NCBI GenBank assembly: GCA_018266685.1
Contig: JAFDZY010000075.1
Span: forward strand, 1 to 51,837
Source: Bacteroidota bacterium
GTDB lineage: Bacteria; Bacteroidota; Bacteroidia; Flavobacteriales_F; PHOS-HE28
Direction of reading: 5' to 3'
DNA length: 51,837 bases
In this document: positions 1 through 10,119 of the stretch, one piece after another
Layout of the letters: the number at the start of each line of letters is the position of its first letter
Numbering within the stretch: position 1 is the stretch's first letter
Translations under genes and position numbers: made by a program
Notes under the pieces: model-generated
What the model was told of the DNA's origin: nothing
Seen by the model: the letters and a program-made list of their open reading frames with translations, nothing else
Database searches by the model: none

Positions 1-2
1 CG

Positions 3-206
3 CCGTGGCGCGGCTTGGAACAGGAACGCGCGGGCTGGGACCTGCCGTTGGACCGGTTGGAGGGCTTCACGGAAGCGGTGGAGCGCCTTTGTGGGATGGA
101 CCAGGAGGAATATGACCGGTGGTCGCAGGGAGCTTTCGGGCGCGGGATGCGATCTTTGGCCGATTCCGGTCCTATTGAGGCAAGTATACAATTGTTCCTG
201 CCATGA
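3..206 (+). CDS. C-terminal end of a probable glycosyltransferase (cut by window edge)
   Basis: An open frame enters from the left edge and gives about 67 residues ending in ...IEASIQLFLP. No start codon of its own is convincing; a TTG at 15 is only an in-frame leucine. The acidic helix with the DLPLDRLEGF and LDQEEYDRW-like pattern resembles the last helix of GT4-type glycosyltransferases, but too little is present to assign a family from sequence alone. The stop overlaps the ATG of the next gene (ATGA at 203-206). That gene is a WcaF-like acetyltransferase, so a role in exopolysaccharide or lipopolysaccharide assembly is inferred mainly from context. Confidence 0.5.
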   Translation, partial: PWRGLEQERAGWDLPLDRLEGFTEAVERLCGMDQEEYDRWSQGAFGRGMRSLADSGPIEASIQLFLP

Positions 207-823
207 ACCCATCACGCCCCCACGCCGACCTCAGCCGTTTCAACAACGCGGATTTCCCCTTGGGCGCCGGGTTCATCAAGCGCACGCTGTGGTATTTCAC
301 CAATGCCGTGTTCTTCATCAACCCATTGTTCCCGTTCCGCTCGCCCAAGCCGGTGCTGCTGCGGCTGTTCGGGGCCAAGGTGGGCCGTGGCGTGGTGATC
401 CATCCGGGCGTCAACATCAAGTTCCCGTGGAAACTCGCCATCGGCAACCATGTGTGGATCGGCCAACGGGCGTGGTTGGACAACATCGACCAGCTTACCA
501 TCAAGGACAACGCGGTGATCAGTCAGGGCGCGATGCTCATCCTGGGCAGCCACGATTACAAGCGTCCGGATTATCCCACGCTTTCGGGTCCTGTAGTTCT
601 GGAGGAGGGAAGCTGGGTGGGGGCGGGTGCGTTGGTGCTGGGCGGCGTCACGCTCAAGAGCCACGCCCTGCTATCTGCCGGAAGCGTCACCGGTAAAAAC
701 CTCGAGGCCTACACCATTTACCGGGGCAACCCGGCGGTGGCCGTGCGTGAACGCGTGATGAAGGATGCCGGGCCTGCCCCCGTGGCGGAAGAACCATTGC
801 AAGGCCCCGCAGAACCGGCATGA
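203..823 (+). CDS. WcaF-like hexapeptide-repeat acetyltransferase
   Basis: This 206-residue protein matches the colanic-acid WcaF type of O-acetyltransferase in the left-handed beta-helix family. The N-terminus (FNNADFPLGAGFIKRTLWYF) carries the typical family prefix. It is followed by imperfect hexapeptide repeats with spaced I/V/L residues from about 55 to 185, a conserved GSHDY histidine region near 117, and the YRGNPA motif near the end. Such enzymes transfer acetyl groups from acetyl-CoA to sugars of surface polysaccharides in the cytoplasm. It overlaps both neighbours by ATGA, which suggests translational coupling with the preceding glycosyltransferase tail and the following GT2 enzyme. 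Confidence 0.88.
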   Translation: MNPSRPHADLSRFNNADFPLGAGFIKRTLWYFTNAVFFINPLFPFRSPKPVLLRLFGAKVGRGVVIHPGVNIKFPWKLAIGNHVWIGQRAWLDNIDQLTIKDNAVISQGAMLILGSHDYKRPDYPTLSGPVVLEEGSWVGAGALVLGGVTLKSHALLSAGSVTGKNLEAYTIYRGNPAVAVRERVMKDAGPAPVAEEPLQGPAEPA

Positions 824-1587
824 AGGTCTCGGTGATCACGGTATGCTACAATGCGGCGGGGGAGATCGATGAGACCATCCGCAGCGTGATGGTGCAGGAC
901 CACGCGGACATTGAGCACATTGTGATCGACGGTGGAAGTACCGACGGTACGCAGGACCGTGTGATGCGGTACCGGGAATGCATCGCGCAATTCACCAGCG
1001 AAGGGGATGAAGGCGTGTATGATGCCATGAACAAAGGCGTGCGCTTGGCCACCGGCGAAGTGGTGGCTTTTGTCAATGCCGGCGACATGCTGGCCACGCG
1101 CAACACGGTGTCGTACATGGCCCGGGCATTTTCGGAACACGATGCGGACGTGATCTACGGCGATGCGCTGATGGTGGACCCCGGCGACATCACCATGGTG
1201 AAACGATTTTGGAAAGGCGGTGCCTACGACCGGGAAAATTTCCGCAAAGGCTGGATGCCGCCGCACTTGGGCACCTACATCCGGCGCAACGCATACGAAC
1301 GCTTCGGCCTGTTCAATACGGCCCTCAAGGTGAGCGCGGACTATGAGCTGATGTTCCGCTTCCTGTACAAGCATAGGTTGAAGGCGCGCTACGTGCCGAA
1401 AGTGCTGGTGCGTTTCCGGCTGGGCGGGGTAAGCAACCGCTCGCTGGGGCACATTTGGCGGGCAAACGTGGAAGTGTACAAGGCATGGAAGATGAACGGG
1501 GAACGCGTATCGCCGCTCATCGTGCTGCGCAAGCCGTTGCGCAAATTGGGCCAAATGATCACCCGGAACCAAAACGGGCAGGGTTGA
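820..1587 (+). CDS. Family 2 glycosyltransferase (WcaE-like)
   Basis: A 255-residue GT-A fold transferase. It starts with the classic MKVSVITVCYNA strand and has the nucleotide-sugar motif DGGSTDGT near residue 38, followed by NAGD near 87 at the position where family members keep their metal-binding acidic residue. ADYELMFR near 177 corresponds to the catalytic-base region. No membrane segment is seen, so it probably acts at the inner face of the membrane on lipid-linked sugar intermediates. The start overlaps the stop of the acetyltransferase gene. The sugar and acceptor cannot be told from sequence. Confidence 0.88.
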   Translation: MKVSVITVCYNAAGEIDETIRSVMVQDHADIEHIVIDGGSTDGTQDRVMRYRECIAQFTSEGDEGVYDAMNKGVRLATGEVVAFVNAGDMLATRNTVSYMARAFSEHDADVIYGDALMVDPGDITMVKRFWKGGAYDRENFRKGWMPPHLGTYIRRNAYERFGLFNTALKVSADYELMFRFLYKHRLKARYVPKVLVRFRLGGVSNRSLGHIWRANVEVYKAWKMNGERVSPLIVLRKPLRKLGQMITRNQNGQG

Positions 1588-1638
1588 ACATGCCCCCGTG
1601 TTTTGCCAGTGCCTACTTTTAACGCAATACTTTCCACC

Positions 1639-3144
1639 ATGGGTATAAGCCGGTGCACGCTTTTCATGCCTGCCTTGTTCTTGCTCGCCCATGCCATGGG
1701 GCAGAAGAAAGACGCCGCCCCGGTGGCGGGGACCCAACAGGAAAAGATGGCGGACAGCACGGACCTGCCGCCATTGCCTGCGGACAAAACCGTGAAACAG
1801 AGCGCCGTGATCGGCGGGCGTTCGATCAATTACAACGCAACCATAGGGTCCATCCCGGTGCGCGATGAGAAAGGCAAGAAGATCGCGGAGGTGGTGTTCA
1901 CCTCATACGTGGTTCCGGGCGATGACCCCGGACGGCCCGTCACTTTCGCATTCAATGGCGGGCCAGGTGCATCTTCCGTCTATTTGAATTTCGGCGCTGT
2001 GGGGCCAAAGCGGCTGCAGTTTGGCGCCGAAGGGGATCTTCCCTCGGACGCGCCCGTCACCAAGGACAATCCGGACAGTTGGCTTGATCTTACCGATCTG
2101 GTGTTCATCGACCCCGTGGGCACGGGTTTCAGCCGCAGCTTGGTGGACAAGGATGCGTCGCGCAAGAATTTCTGGTCCACCGAGGCGGACATCCACTACC
2201 TCTCCCGCATAGTGTATGATTGGCTGCTGCGCAACAAGCGGATGCGCTCCCCGAAGTATGTGATGGGGGAGAGCTATGGAGGGTACCGCGCACCACGCAT
2301 TGCCCACGAATTGCAAACCGGCATGGGCGTGGGCGTGAACGGCATCGTAATGGTGTCACCGTACCTGGATCCTGCAGCAGTGGGGGACGGCACCGCGCTT
2401 TCGCCCTTGCCGTGGATGATCAACCTGCCATCCATGGCGGCGGCCAAACTGGAGCGTGAAGGCAAGCTCACTCCGCAGGCCATACAGGGCGTGGAGGAGT
2501 ATGCGAGGACCGAATTTGTGACCGACCTGCTGAAGGGGCCCAAGGACACGGCAGCGCGACTGCGGTTGGTGCAGCATGTAAGTGCGTTCACCGGGTTGGA
2601 TACCGCCGTTGTGTCCAAGCTGGACGGCCGTGTGGATGCAGGTACCTTCCTGCGGGAGATCCACCGCGTGGACAAAAAGATCGGAAGCTGGTATGATTCA
2701 AACGTTACCGCGTGGGATCCCTTTCCGGGTTCCGCTGATCAACGTTCCGGCGACCCGATCCTGGATGCCTTGATCGCACCAACCACAAGTGCCATGGTGG
2801 ATTTCGTTACGCGGGAGGTGGGCTGGGACATCCATGCGCACTACAATGCCTTGTCCGATGAGGTGAACCGGGAATGGAACCGTGGGGCCCCGAGGGACTC
2901 GCCTGTGTCGGACCTGCGCAAGGCCATAGCGAATGACCCGAACATGGCGGTGATGATCGTTCACGGTTACGACGACCTGGCCTGCCCCTTTTTCGGGTCA
3001 AGGCTCATTGTGGACCAGATGCCTGCCTTCGGCGTAAAGGACCGCGTGAAGGTCCATGTCTATCCCGGAGGGCACATGTTTTACAGCCGTCCGGCTAGCG
3101 CTGCCTCTTTCAAGGCGGATGCATACGGACTTTTCAGGCATTGA
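1639..3144 (+). CDS. Secreted S10-family serine carboxypeptidase
   Basis: 501 residues from the ATG at 1639. A TTG 36 bases upstream is also in frame, but the ATG gives a proper signal peptide (MGISRCTLFMPALFLLAHAMG). The alpha/beta-hydrolase core shows the oxyanion motif NGGPGASS, the nucleophile motif GESYGG (GESYAG in most of the family), a late Asp in GYDDLACP and the catalytic His in YPGGHMFY. Family members release C-terminal amino acids; bacterial forms are usually periplasmic and poorly studied. The next gene is a secreted M16 peptidase on the same strand 72 bases on, so the pair may serve extracellular or periplasmic protein breakdown. Confidence 0.9.
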   Translation: MGISRCTLFMPALFLLAHAMGQKKDAAPVAGTQQEKMADSTDLPPLPADKTVKQSAVIGGRSINYNATIGSIPVRDEKGKKIAEVVFTSYVVPGDDPGRPVTFAFNGGPGASSVYLNFGAVGPKRLQFGAEGDLPSDAPVTKDNPDSWLDLTDLVFIDPVGTGFSRSLVDKDASRKNFWSTEADIHYLSRIVYDWLLRNKRMRSPKYVMGESYGGYRAPRIAHELQTGMGVGVNGIVMVSPYLDPAAVGDGTALSPLPWMINLPSMAAAKLEREGKLTPQAIQGVEEYARTEFVTDLLKGPKDTAARLRLVQHVSAFTGLDTAVVSKLDGRVDAGTFLREIHRVDKKIGSWYDSNVTAWDPFPGSADQRSGDPILDALIAPTTSAMVDFVTREVGWDIHAHYNALSDEVNREWNRGAPRDSPVSDLRKAIANDPNMAVMIVHGYDDLACPFFGSRLIVDQMPAFGVKDRVKVHVYPGGHMFYSRPASAASFKADAYGLFRH

Positions 3145-3216
3145 TCAGAATAGCACCCGTCCCCAACCGAAAAGATCAACCAAACCCCAAATCCCCTTTC
3201 ACCTTTACAACTGATC

Positions 3217-6144
3217 ATGATGAAATACCGATCATTTTCTTCCGTGCTGCTTGGCGTGGCGATCACCCTGTCCGCCGCCGCGCAGAAAACCTACACCTAC
3301 ACCTCGGTGCCCAACGACCCGATGCAGGTGCGCATATACACGCTGGACAACGGCCTGAAGGTCTATTTGTCCAAGAACGATGATGCACCGCGCATCCAAA
3401 CCAACATCGTGGTGCGGGCGGGCAGCAAGTACGACCCCGCCACCGCCACCGGGCTGGCGCACTACTTGGAGCACATGCTCTTCAAGGGCACGCACGAGAT
3501 CGCCACGCTGGACTGGGCCACGGAGAGCAAGTACATCAAGCAGATCTCCGACCTGTACGAACAGCGCAGGCAAACCACCGACGATGCCAAGCGCGCCAAG
3601 CTCTACGAGCAGATTGACAGCATCAGCAACATCGCGGCCACCTACGCGGTACCGAACGAGTACGACAAAATGGTGGCATCGCTCGGTGCCAAGGGAACGA
3701 ACGCATACACCAGCACCGAGCAAACGGTGTACGTGAACGACATTCCCTCCAATGCCCAGGAAAAGTGGATGATGATCGAGTCGCAGCGTTTCCAGGATCT
3801 GGTACTGCGCCTGTTCCACACGGAACTGGAGGCGGTGTTCGAGGAATTCAACCGGGGGCAGGACAACGATTACCGCAAGGTGAGCGAAGCCATGAACCGC
3901 GAGCTGTACAAGAACCACCCGTACGGTACGCAAACCACGATTGGGCGCGGCGAGGACCTGAAAAACCCCAGCATGGTGAAGATCCATGAGTACTTCGACA
4001 CCTACTATGTGCCGAACAACATGGCCATCGTCATGGCGGGCGACATCAACTACGACAGTACCATTGCCATGGTGGACAAGTACTTCGGGTGGTGGAAATC
4101 CAAGCCGGTGCCGCCCTTCACCTTCAAGCCGGAAGCGCCCATCACCAAGTCCGATACGCTCAGCGTTTATGGGCCTATGGCGGCCTCGGTGAACATGGGC
4201 TGGCGCTTCGGAGGCGTGAAGTCAGGGGATTACATCATGCTGGACCTGCTGGCCGGCGTGTTGAACAACGGCCAAGCCGGCTTGATGGACATTGACCTGG
4301 TGCAACAGCAGAAGGTGTTGGAGGCAAGTGCCTATGCCAGCGAGCAGATGGATTACTCCGAGTTCGGCATGGACGGATCGCCCAAGCAGGGCCAAACGCT
4401 GGAGGAGGTGCGCGGCCTGCTGCTTTCTGAGCTGGACAAGGTGAAGCAAGGCCAGTTTGAGGATTGGCTGATCCCTGCGGTGATCAACAACAAACGCCAG
4501 ATGCAGATCCGCTACTGGAACGAGCGGAACAACCTCAGGGCCTCGGCCTTGACCGATGCGTTCATCCTCGGCAAGGACTGGAAGGACGTAGTGGATTACT
4601 ATGACCGCATGGCCAAGATCACCAAGGCACAGCTGGTAGACTTTGCCAAGACCCGGTTCAACCATGACGATGTCACCGTCTTCAAGCGGGTTGGCACGGA
4701 CACCACGGTCTTCCATGTGGACAAGCCGAAGATCACCCCCTTGAAGATCAACAGGGGAGAGGAGAGCGCCTGGAGGAAGCGCTGGGACAAGGTCCCAGAG
4801 GCCCGGATCAAACCGCAGTTCGTGGACTTCAATACCGCCATTACGCGGCGCACCCTCAACCATGGCATTCCCTTGGCATACATCCCCAACACGAGCAACG
4901 ACCTCTTCACCTTGACGCAAGTGCTGGACCTGGGGAACTACGATGACCCGAAACTGAAGATGGCGGTGAACTATCTGCCCTTCCTGGGAACCTCGAAAAT
5001 GAGCGCCGAGGATGTGCAGAAAGAGTTCTTCAAACTGGGCGTAAGCTTCAATGTGAGCGCCGGCCAGGACAGGATGTACGTGTCACTCCAGGGCTTGGAG
5101 GAAAACATGGGGAAGGGCTTGAAGCTGATGGAGCAAATGTTGGCTGACCCTCAACCCAATGCCGATGCATTGACGGAGATGGTGAATGATGAACTGAAGG
5201 GGCGCAGCGACAACGTGAAGAACAAGAATTTCATTCTCTACAACGGATTGTACAGCTATGCCCGCTACGGCCAGCGCTCCCCGGTACGGAACATCCTTAC
5301 GGCAGAGCAATTGCGGGCCGTGGCGCCTGCGGAGCTCATCAACCTCATCAAAGGGATCAACACGCACCAGCACCGGTTCTTCTATTACGGCAGGAAGAAA
5401 GTGGATGATGTGGCCGCCATCCTGAACGCGGACCACGCAACGCCCGCCAAACTGGCTGAATGGCCGCAGCCCGCGCCGTACGTGGAACTGCCCACGGAGG
5501 CCAACCAGGTGTACTACGTGGATTACGACATGGTGCAGACCGAATTGATGCTGGTCTCCAAGGACGTGCCGTTCAATGTGGACCTGATGCCTTATGCATC
5601 GCTGTTCAACGAATACTTTGGATCAGGGCTGTCGTCCATCGTGTTCCAGGAGATCCGCGAGGCAAAGGCGTTGGCGTATTCCGCCTATGCGGCCTATACC
5701 TCTCCGGCCAAGAAGGACCAGTCGCATTACATCCAGGCGTACGTGGGCACACAGGCGGACAAGCTGGCCCAGGCGGAATCCGCGATCGGCGGACTGCTGG
5801 ACAACATGCCTGCGGATGAGGCCATGTTTGAAGGGAGCCGCGAGGCTGCCTTAAAGAAGATCGAGTCCAACCGGACCACCAAGGAGGCCATTTATTGGAG
5901 CTGGGAAGCCGCCCAGCGCCGCGGCCTCAACGAGGACCTGAACAAGATCATCTACCCCAAGATCCAGCAAAGCAACATGGCCGGGCTGGTGGATTTCTTC
6001 AACCAGCACATCAAAGGCAAGCACTACACCTACTTGGCCATCGGCAAGGAAGGCTCGCTGGACCTGAAGGCGCTGGAAAAACTCGGCCCCGTGAAGCAAT
6101 TGTCCATCAAGGACCTCTTCGGCTACGACGGAACAGAACAGTAG
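3217..6144 (+). CDS. Secreted M16-family zinc metalloprotease
   Basis: 975 residues with a signal peptide ending near ALSAAAQ (residue 22). The inverted zinc motif HxxEH is at residues 82-86 (HYLEH). A third acidic ligand is probably in the ELEAVFEEF segment about 80 residues further on, as in pitrilysin relatives. The length fits two tandem M16 repeats, an active N-terminal half and a degenerate C-terminal half with the conserved RE.KALAYS segment near 800. These clam-shell proteases cut peptides in the periplasm or at the outer membrane. A second ATG directly follows the first (3220) and cannot be excluded as the start. A strong terminator hairpin follows. Confidence 0.92.
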   Translation: MMKYRSFSSVLLGVAITLSAAAQKTYTYTSVPNDPMQVRIYTLDNGLKVYLSKNDDAPRIQTNIVVRAGSKYDPATATGLAHYLEHMLFKGTHEIATLDWATESKYIKQISDLYEQRRQTTDDAKRAKLYEQIDSISNIAATYAVPNEYDKMVASLGAKGTNAYTSTEQTVYVNDIPSNAQEKWMMIESQRFQDLVLRLFHTELEAVFEEFNRGQDNDYRKVSEAMNRELYKNHPYGTQTTIGRGEDLKNPSMVKIHEYFDTYYVPNNMAIVMAGDINYDSTIAMVDKYFGWWKSKPVPPFTFKPEAPITKSDTLSVYGPMAASVNMGWRFGGVKSGDYIMLDLLAGVLNNGQAGLMDIDLVQQQKVLEASAYASEQMDYSEFGMDGSPKQGQTLEEVRGLLLSELDKVKQGQFEDWLIPAVINNKRQMQIRYWNERNNLRASALTDAFILGKDWKDVVDYYDRMAKITKAQLVDFAKTRFNHDDVTVFKRVGTDTTVFHVDKPKITPLKINRGEESAWRKRWDKVPEARIKPQFVDFNTAITRRTLNHGIPLAYIPNTSNDLFTLTQVLDLGNYDDPKLKMAVNYLPFLGTSKMSAEDVQKEFFKLGVSFNVSAGQDRMYVSLQGLEENMGKGLKLMEQMLADPQPNADALTEMVNDELKGRSDNVKNKNFILYNGLYSYARYGQRSPVRNILTAEQLRAVAPAELINLIKGINTHQHRFFYYGRKKVDDVAAILNADHATPAKLAEWPQPAPYVELPTEANQVYYVDYDMVQTELMLVSKDVPFNVDLMPYASLFNEYFGSGLSSIVFQEIREAKALAYSAYAAYTSPAKKDQSHYIQAYVGTQADKLAQAESAIGGLLDNMPADEAMFEGSREAALKKIESNRTTKEAIYWSWEAAQRRGLNEDLNKIIYPKIQQSNMAGLVDFFNQHIKGKHYTYLAIGKEGSLDLKALEKLGPVKQLSIKDLFGYDGTEQ

Positions 6145-6159
6145 AACTTTGCCGAATCA

Positions 6160-6199
6160 TGCGGAACGGCGGGCCATTTGGCCCGCCGTTCCGCATTTT
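6160..6199 (+). terminator. Intrinsic terminator after the M16 peptidase gene
   Basis: A perfect 16-bp stem (6160-6175 with 6180-6195), loop ATTT, followed by TTTTCC on the plus strand. It lies 15 bases after the peptidase stop and just before the 3' end of the convergent gene. It fits a Rho-independent terminator for plus-strand transcription and may also slow minus-strand transcripts. Confidence 0.85.
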
Positions 6200-6209
6200 C
6201 CGTTCTTGC

Positions 6210-7247
6210 TCAGCGGGCTATGACCACCCTTGCCGGGCGCACAGGAACTCGGGGGGCAAGCAACATATAGTTCCCGGCAGCGAGACCGCGAACGTCCAAT
6301 TGACTTTGTCCGGAAGCGGGAATTACGCCTGTGAGCACTGTCCGGCCGGTGCCATCGGTCAGTAGCCAAGGTGTATTGCGCCCCGCCACTGCGGGCCATT
6401 TAACCTGCACGGAAGTGGTGGCGGGAATCGGTGAAATGGAAGGCTTGGGCAACTGAGGTTCGGAAATTCCATCCGACATGAAGGGTTCTGAAATAACCTG
6501 GCAAGCCTGGCCATAATCCACGAAAACAGTATAAGGCCCCATAGCCGTTTGTTGGATGCAAGTACCGGTGTCAATGGGTGAACCGATCAAATACCATTGA
6601 GTGGCACCTCCCGAAGGGTAGGCGCAAAGCTCGCCATTGTCCATGTCCACGATGTCGGGTTGCCAGTTGGGCAGGAATGTGGCGGAGATCACAACGCCAA
6701 TGCCCATGATGGAATTGGGGCATTCCCCCGGAGCTGCGCTAACAGAGTAGTTACCGTCGGTGGTCACTGTTAGTACAGGTGCTGTTGCGCCGGGGATGGG
6801 ATTGCCGTTGTTGGTCCACACAATGTTCTCCGTATAGCCGGGGGAAAGGGTGAGCGTGAGCGTGTCGCCTTCGCAGAACTGAAGGTCCGGGCCTTGGTTG
6901 ATGGGGACACCCCCGCCATGGATCACATACGGGAGCAGAAATACCCAGCCGTCCACCAGCACGGGTGCGGACATTTCAGTGCAGCCGTCCAGCGTGGCGG
7001 AAACCGAGAAGGTGGAACCGGCGTCCGTGGCTTGCTCCACGACCAACGTTTGTGCGGTGGCCCCCGGAATGGCGCTGCCATCCTTGTACCATTGATAGAC
7101 CTCGTATACCTGCGTGGTCAAGGTGTCAGTGGCATCCGGGCAAAGGATCGGGTTGGCGGGCGAAATGGTGGGGGTGAAGGTGCATTGGGCAGATGCACCA
7201 GTGGCCGTTAGGGCCATGGCAAGCGTGAAGCTGTAATGAGCACGCAT
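6210..7247 (-). CDS. Secreted T9SS cargo protein with Ig-like domains
   Basis: 345 residues. A signal peptide (MRAHYSFTLAMALTATGASA) is followed by two to three Ig/PKD-like beta domains with regular cysteines and repeated phrases (YQWYKDGSAIPGATAQT, IVWTNNGNPIPGATAPV) typical of Bacteroidota surface proteins. The last ~75 residues (from PKPSISPIPATTSVQV to ARVVIAR) look like a T9SS type A sorting domain with GxYML-type strands. The protein is therefore predicted to cross the outer membrane and be anchored or released there. No enzymatic domain is recognised. It lies 71 bases downstream of the adenine deaminase gene on the same strand. Confidence 0.72.
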   Translation of the reverse strand: MRAHYSFTLAMALTATGASAQCTFTPTISPANPILCPDATDTLTTQVYEVYQWYKDGSAIPGATAQTLVVEQATDAGSTFSVSATLDGCTEMSAPVLVDGWVFLLPYVIHGGGVPINQGPDLQFCEGDTLTLTLSPGYTENIVWTNNGNPIPGATAPVLTVTTDGNYSVSAAPGECPNSIMGIGVVISATFLPNWQPDIVDMDNGELCAYPSGGATQWYLIGSPIDTGTCIQQTAMGPYTVFVDYGQACQVISEPFMSDGISEPQLPKPSISPIPATTSVQVKWPAVAGRNTPWLLTDGTGRTVLTGVIPASGQSQLDVRGLAAGNYMLLAPRVPVRPARVVIAR

Positions 7248-7318
7248 GTTAATCCGGTTGAGTTCTCAGGGAAGACAGCCGATGGCGGCATTGCGTTGCC
7301 CGATCACCGGGAAATTGA

Positions 7319-8941
7319 CTAATCGGCGATCAGCCGGAACGCATCCCCGTCAAACAAGCCGAGGTCGCTCATCTTCAGGTGCGGGATCACCAACAGTGCC
7401 ATGAAGCTGAGCGTCATGTAAGGTGCGGCCAGCGTGGAACCCAGTGCCTTGGCTTGCCCATCAATTTCCGCATAGGCCTTGGCGACCGTGTATGCATCCG
7501 CATCGGTCATGATGCCCGCCACCGGAAGCGGTAGGACATGCTGCTTTGTGCCGTCCGCCAGGCTCACGCCCCCGCACGCTTCGACCACCTGGTTGATCGC
7601 AGCGCACAAGTCTTCGTCGTTGGTGCCTACCGCCACGATGTTGTGGCTGTCGTGCGCCACGCTGCCTGCGATGGCTCCGCGCTTCAAACCGAAATTCTTG
7701 ATCCATCCCACGGCCGGCGGGGCATCCTTGTAGCGGTTCACCACGGCGATCTTCAACAGGTCGCGCTTCGCATCGGGAACGGCAAATCCATTTTCAATCT
7801 TGGGGGCCATGTGCTCTTTGCCGGTGATCAACTGCCCGTCCAGCGCGGTGATCACCAGCAGCTCTTCCGCAGTGGCTGGAACGGCAAAGTCCGCCGGTGC
7901 CTTTGGTGTGCATTGGAACCGGTTGGGCTTTTTTTCCTGAACGGAAGCAATCAGGCTGCGGCCGTTTTCCGCCACCAATCGGCCATCGAGGTAGCATTGA
8001 CGCCCGCGGAACTTCACCAAATCCTCCACCACGATCAGGTCGGCCGCATCGCCTTCGCGCAGCCGCCCGATGGGGAGTTTATAGTGCTCCACCGGGTTCA
8101 CACAGGCCGCGCGCAGCACGTTGAACACGTCGATGCCCTTGGCCACGGCCCGTGCGCAGAGGTCGTTGATGTGGCCTTCCACCAAACTGTCCGGGTGCTT
8201 GTCGTCGCTGCAGAACATCATCATGTCCGGATGGTCGCGCAGCAGGTCGATCAGCGCCTCGAAGTTCTTGGCGGCGCTGCCTTCGCGGATCAGGATCTTC
8301 ATGCCATGCTTCAACTTGTCCAGTGCTTCCTCCTCCGTGAAGCATTCGTGGTCCGTGCTGATGCCTGCGGCGATGTACCGCTGGGCTTCCTCGCCGCGCA
8401 GCCCGGGCGCATGGCCGTCCACGGGTTTCCCCAGCCGGTGGGCATGGGCGATCTTGGCCATCACTTCCGCATCGCTGTGCAGCACGCCGGGGAAGTTCAT
8501 CATCTCGCTCAAGTACAGCACTTCCGGCTTTTCCAGCAGGGCACCCACTTGGGCGGCATCGATCGCATCCCCGGCGGTTTCAAAAACGGTGGCCGGCACG
8601 CAGCTCGGCGCACCGAAGAAGAAGTGGAACGGCGTTTTCTTCCCGTTGGCGATCATGAACTCCACGCCTTCCACGCCGAGCACATTGCCGATTTCATGTG
8701 GATCGCTCACCGTGGCCACGGTGCCGTGCGTTACGGCCAAGCGTGCAAATTCGCTGGGGATGAGCATGCTGCTTTCCACGTGTACGTGCGCATCCACGAA
8801 GCCCGGCAGGATGAAGCCCTGCACCACTTCATCGAGTTCGGTGATCCGCGCAATGCGGCCATCTTCAATCGTTATCTCCGCGGCAAACATGCGCCTTGCC
8901 GGGATGTCCACAAGGTTCCCTTTGATCACTGTTGTCGGCAT
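7319..8941 (-). CDS. ade: Adenine deaminase
   Basis: 540 residues from the ATG at 8941 ([13 protein letters not shown]). The open frame runs further upstream, but that part overlaps the neighbouring transporter gene and has no homology. The amidohydrolase metal motif [11 protein letters not shown] follows the beta-sandwich start, with the later metal or active-site motifs GHAPGLRG and DHECF. The C-terminal half with [13 protein letters not shown] and [10 protein letters not shown] is diagnostic of Ade-type adenine deaminases, which convert adenine to hypoxanthine in purine salvage with a Mn/Fe centre. A -7-like TACCTTG lies six bases before the start codon, suggesting a very short leader. Confidence 0.93.
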   Translation of the reverse strand: MPTTVIKGNLVDIPARRMFAAEITIEDGRIARITELDEVVQGFILPGFVDAHVHVESSMLIPSEFARLAVTHGTVATVSDPHEIGNVLGVEGVEFMIANGKKTPFHFFFGAPSCVPATVFETAGDAIDAAQVGALLEKPEVLYLSEMMNFPGVLHSDAEVMAKIAHAHRLGKPVDGHAPGLRGEEAQRYIAAGISTDHECFTEEEALDKLKHGMKILIREGSAAKNFEALIDLLRDHPDMMMFCSDDKHPDSLVEGHINDLCARAVAKGIDVFNVLRAACVNPVEHYKLPIGRLREGDAADLIVVEDLVKFRGRQCYLDGRLVAENGRSLIASVQEKKPNRFQCTPKAPADFAVPATAEELLVITALDGQLITGKEHMAPKIENGFAVPDAKRDLLKIAVVNRYKDAPPAVGWIKNFGLKRGAIAGSVAHDSHNIVAVGTNDEDLCAAINQVVEACGGVSLADGTKQHVLPLPVAGIMTDADAYTVAKAYAEIDGQAKALGSTLAAPYMTLSFMALLVIPHLKMSDLGLFDGDAFRLIAD

Positions 8942-8973
8942 GTCCGCAAGGTAAGGCAGCCCGTTGCGAACCT

Positions 8974-10041
8974 TCAGCGGATGTGCTTGGCCGCTGCCGC
9001 AGGAGTGCGTTCCTTCACCCCGTACCTGCGCCATACGCGGTGGCACATGCCCAGGAAGGTGATGCACCAGGCCAACCAGGCGATGCGCAGGAAGACCCAG
9101 GAAATGGATTGCAGCACCGGCAGCTGAAGCATGCCCGCGAGTTCCCATGTGCAGAGCGTGTACACGCCCAGCGGGAACACCAGCGACCAGTGGCCGGCGT
9201 GGTAGCGCAGCGGGATGATGGTGTGCCGCCAGATCTCCAGGAAGAGGATCACCGGGATCCACCAGGTGCCGGCCACCCAGAAGAAGGCACTGCCCAGCTT
9301 CAGCAAGGGAATGAAGTCCGTGTAGATGCCGTGGCGGGCCATGGCGTCCGCGAGCATGGTGCCCGCCAGCGTGGTGATGGCGGCGGCGCCCATGTCGATC
9401 CAATAGCTGGGCTTGAATTCATCGGCCCGCATGTGGAAGAAGGTGGTGCGGTAGAAGATCATGCCGATCACCACCACGTAGAACAGGCAGCCCAGCAAGT
9501 ACAGGAAGAGCGCACCGAATAGCGCGTGGCGCAAATACGGGGCGAGCACGGGCGCGATCAAGGAACCCAGGATGGACAAGGCTTGTGCGGCCACCACGAA
9601 CAACAGCCACGAGCCATCGATACCGTGTTCCAGGCCGGGCTTCCGGCGGCTGATGGTGACCAGGATGAAGAAGGCGTACGACAGCACCGCCCAGGCCATG
9701 AACGCTGCACACCAAAGTGCAAGGGCAGCATGGACATTGGGGGCCAATACCATGTGCTCGGTGCCGAGGATGCACAGCGCAGCCACAACGGTGAGGAAGC
9801 CCGCACCTTTGTTGTGGGCCGATAGGTCTTTTCTGAAGTTGGGGAAGTAAAGGACCATGCGCAGCAAGAGCATCAGCCCGAGCACCGCGATCTCCGCATT
9901 GTTCAAGCCGAAGAACAAACGCGCAACGGCATCATTGCCCAAGGCATGCGAGGCCAAGGCCAGGGCGCCGGTGGACATGGGCAAACCAAAGTAGGCGGGG
10001 TCCAAGGTGCGGATGTCTGATCGAAGCGCACGGAATTGCAT
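8974..10041 (-). CDS. TehA/Mae1-type (TDT family) membrane transporter
   Basis: 355 residues from the ATG at 10041; an earlier in-frame ATG at 10095 would add 18 residues that look non-coding. About ten hydrophobic helices are visible. The first, with [20 protein letters not shown], matches the opening motif of the tellurite-resistance/dicarboxylate transporter (SLAC1-like) family. Members move anions such as malate, nitrate, chloride or sulfite across the inner membrane; the substrate here cannot be told. It ends 32 bases before the adenine deaminase start, so the two may be co-transcribed. Confidence 0.8.
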   Translation of the reverse strand: MQFRALRSDIRTLDPAYFGLPMSTGALALASHALGNDAVARLFFGLNNAEIAVLGLMLLLRMVLYFPNFRKDLSAHNKGAGFLTVVAALCILGTEHMVLAPNVHAALALWCAAFMAWAVLSYAFFILVTISRRKPGLEHGIDGSWLLFVVAAQALSILGSLIAPVLAPYLRHALFGALFLYLLGCLFYVVVIGMIFYRTTFFHMRADEFKPSYWIDMGAAAITTLAGTMLADAMARHGIYTDFIPLLKLGSAFFWVAGTWWIPVILFLEIWRHTIIPLRYHAGHWSLVFPLGVYTLCTWELAGMLQLPVLQSISWVFLRIAWLAWCITFLGMCHRVWRRYGVKERTPAAAAKHIR

Positions 10042-10119
10042 GGGGTGGAACGAAACCCTCGGATGGCTTCCTCGTGGGAAACAATCCGCCGCCATGTTTT
10101 GATCGGACCAAGCGCAGGC

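Noticed and set aside
7538-9127. Long plus-strand open frame opposite adenine deaminase
   Set aside because: It has no recognisable motif and the composition of an antisense shadow; the minus-strand amidohydrolase is certain.
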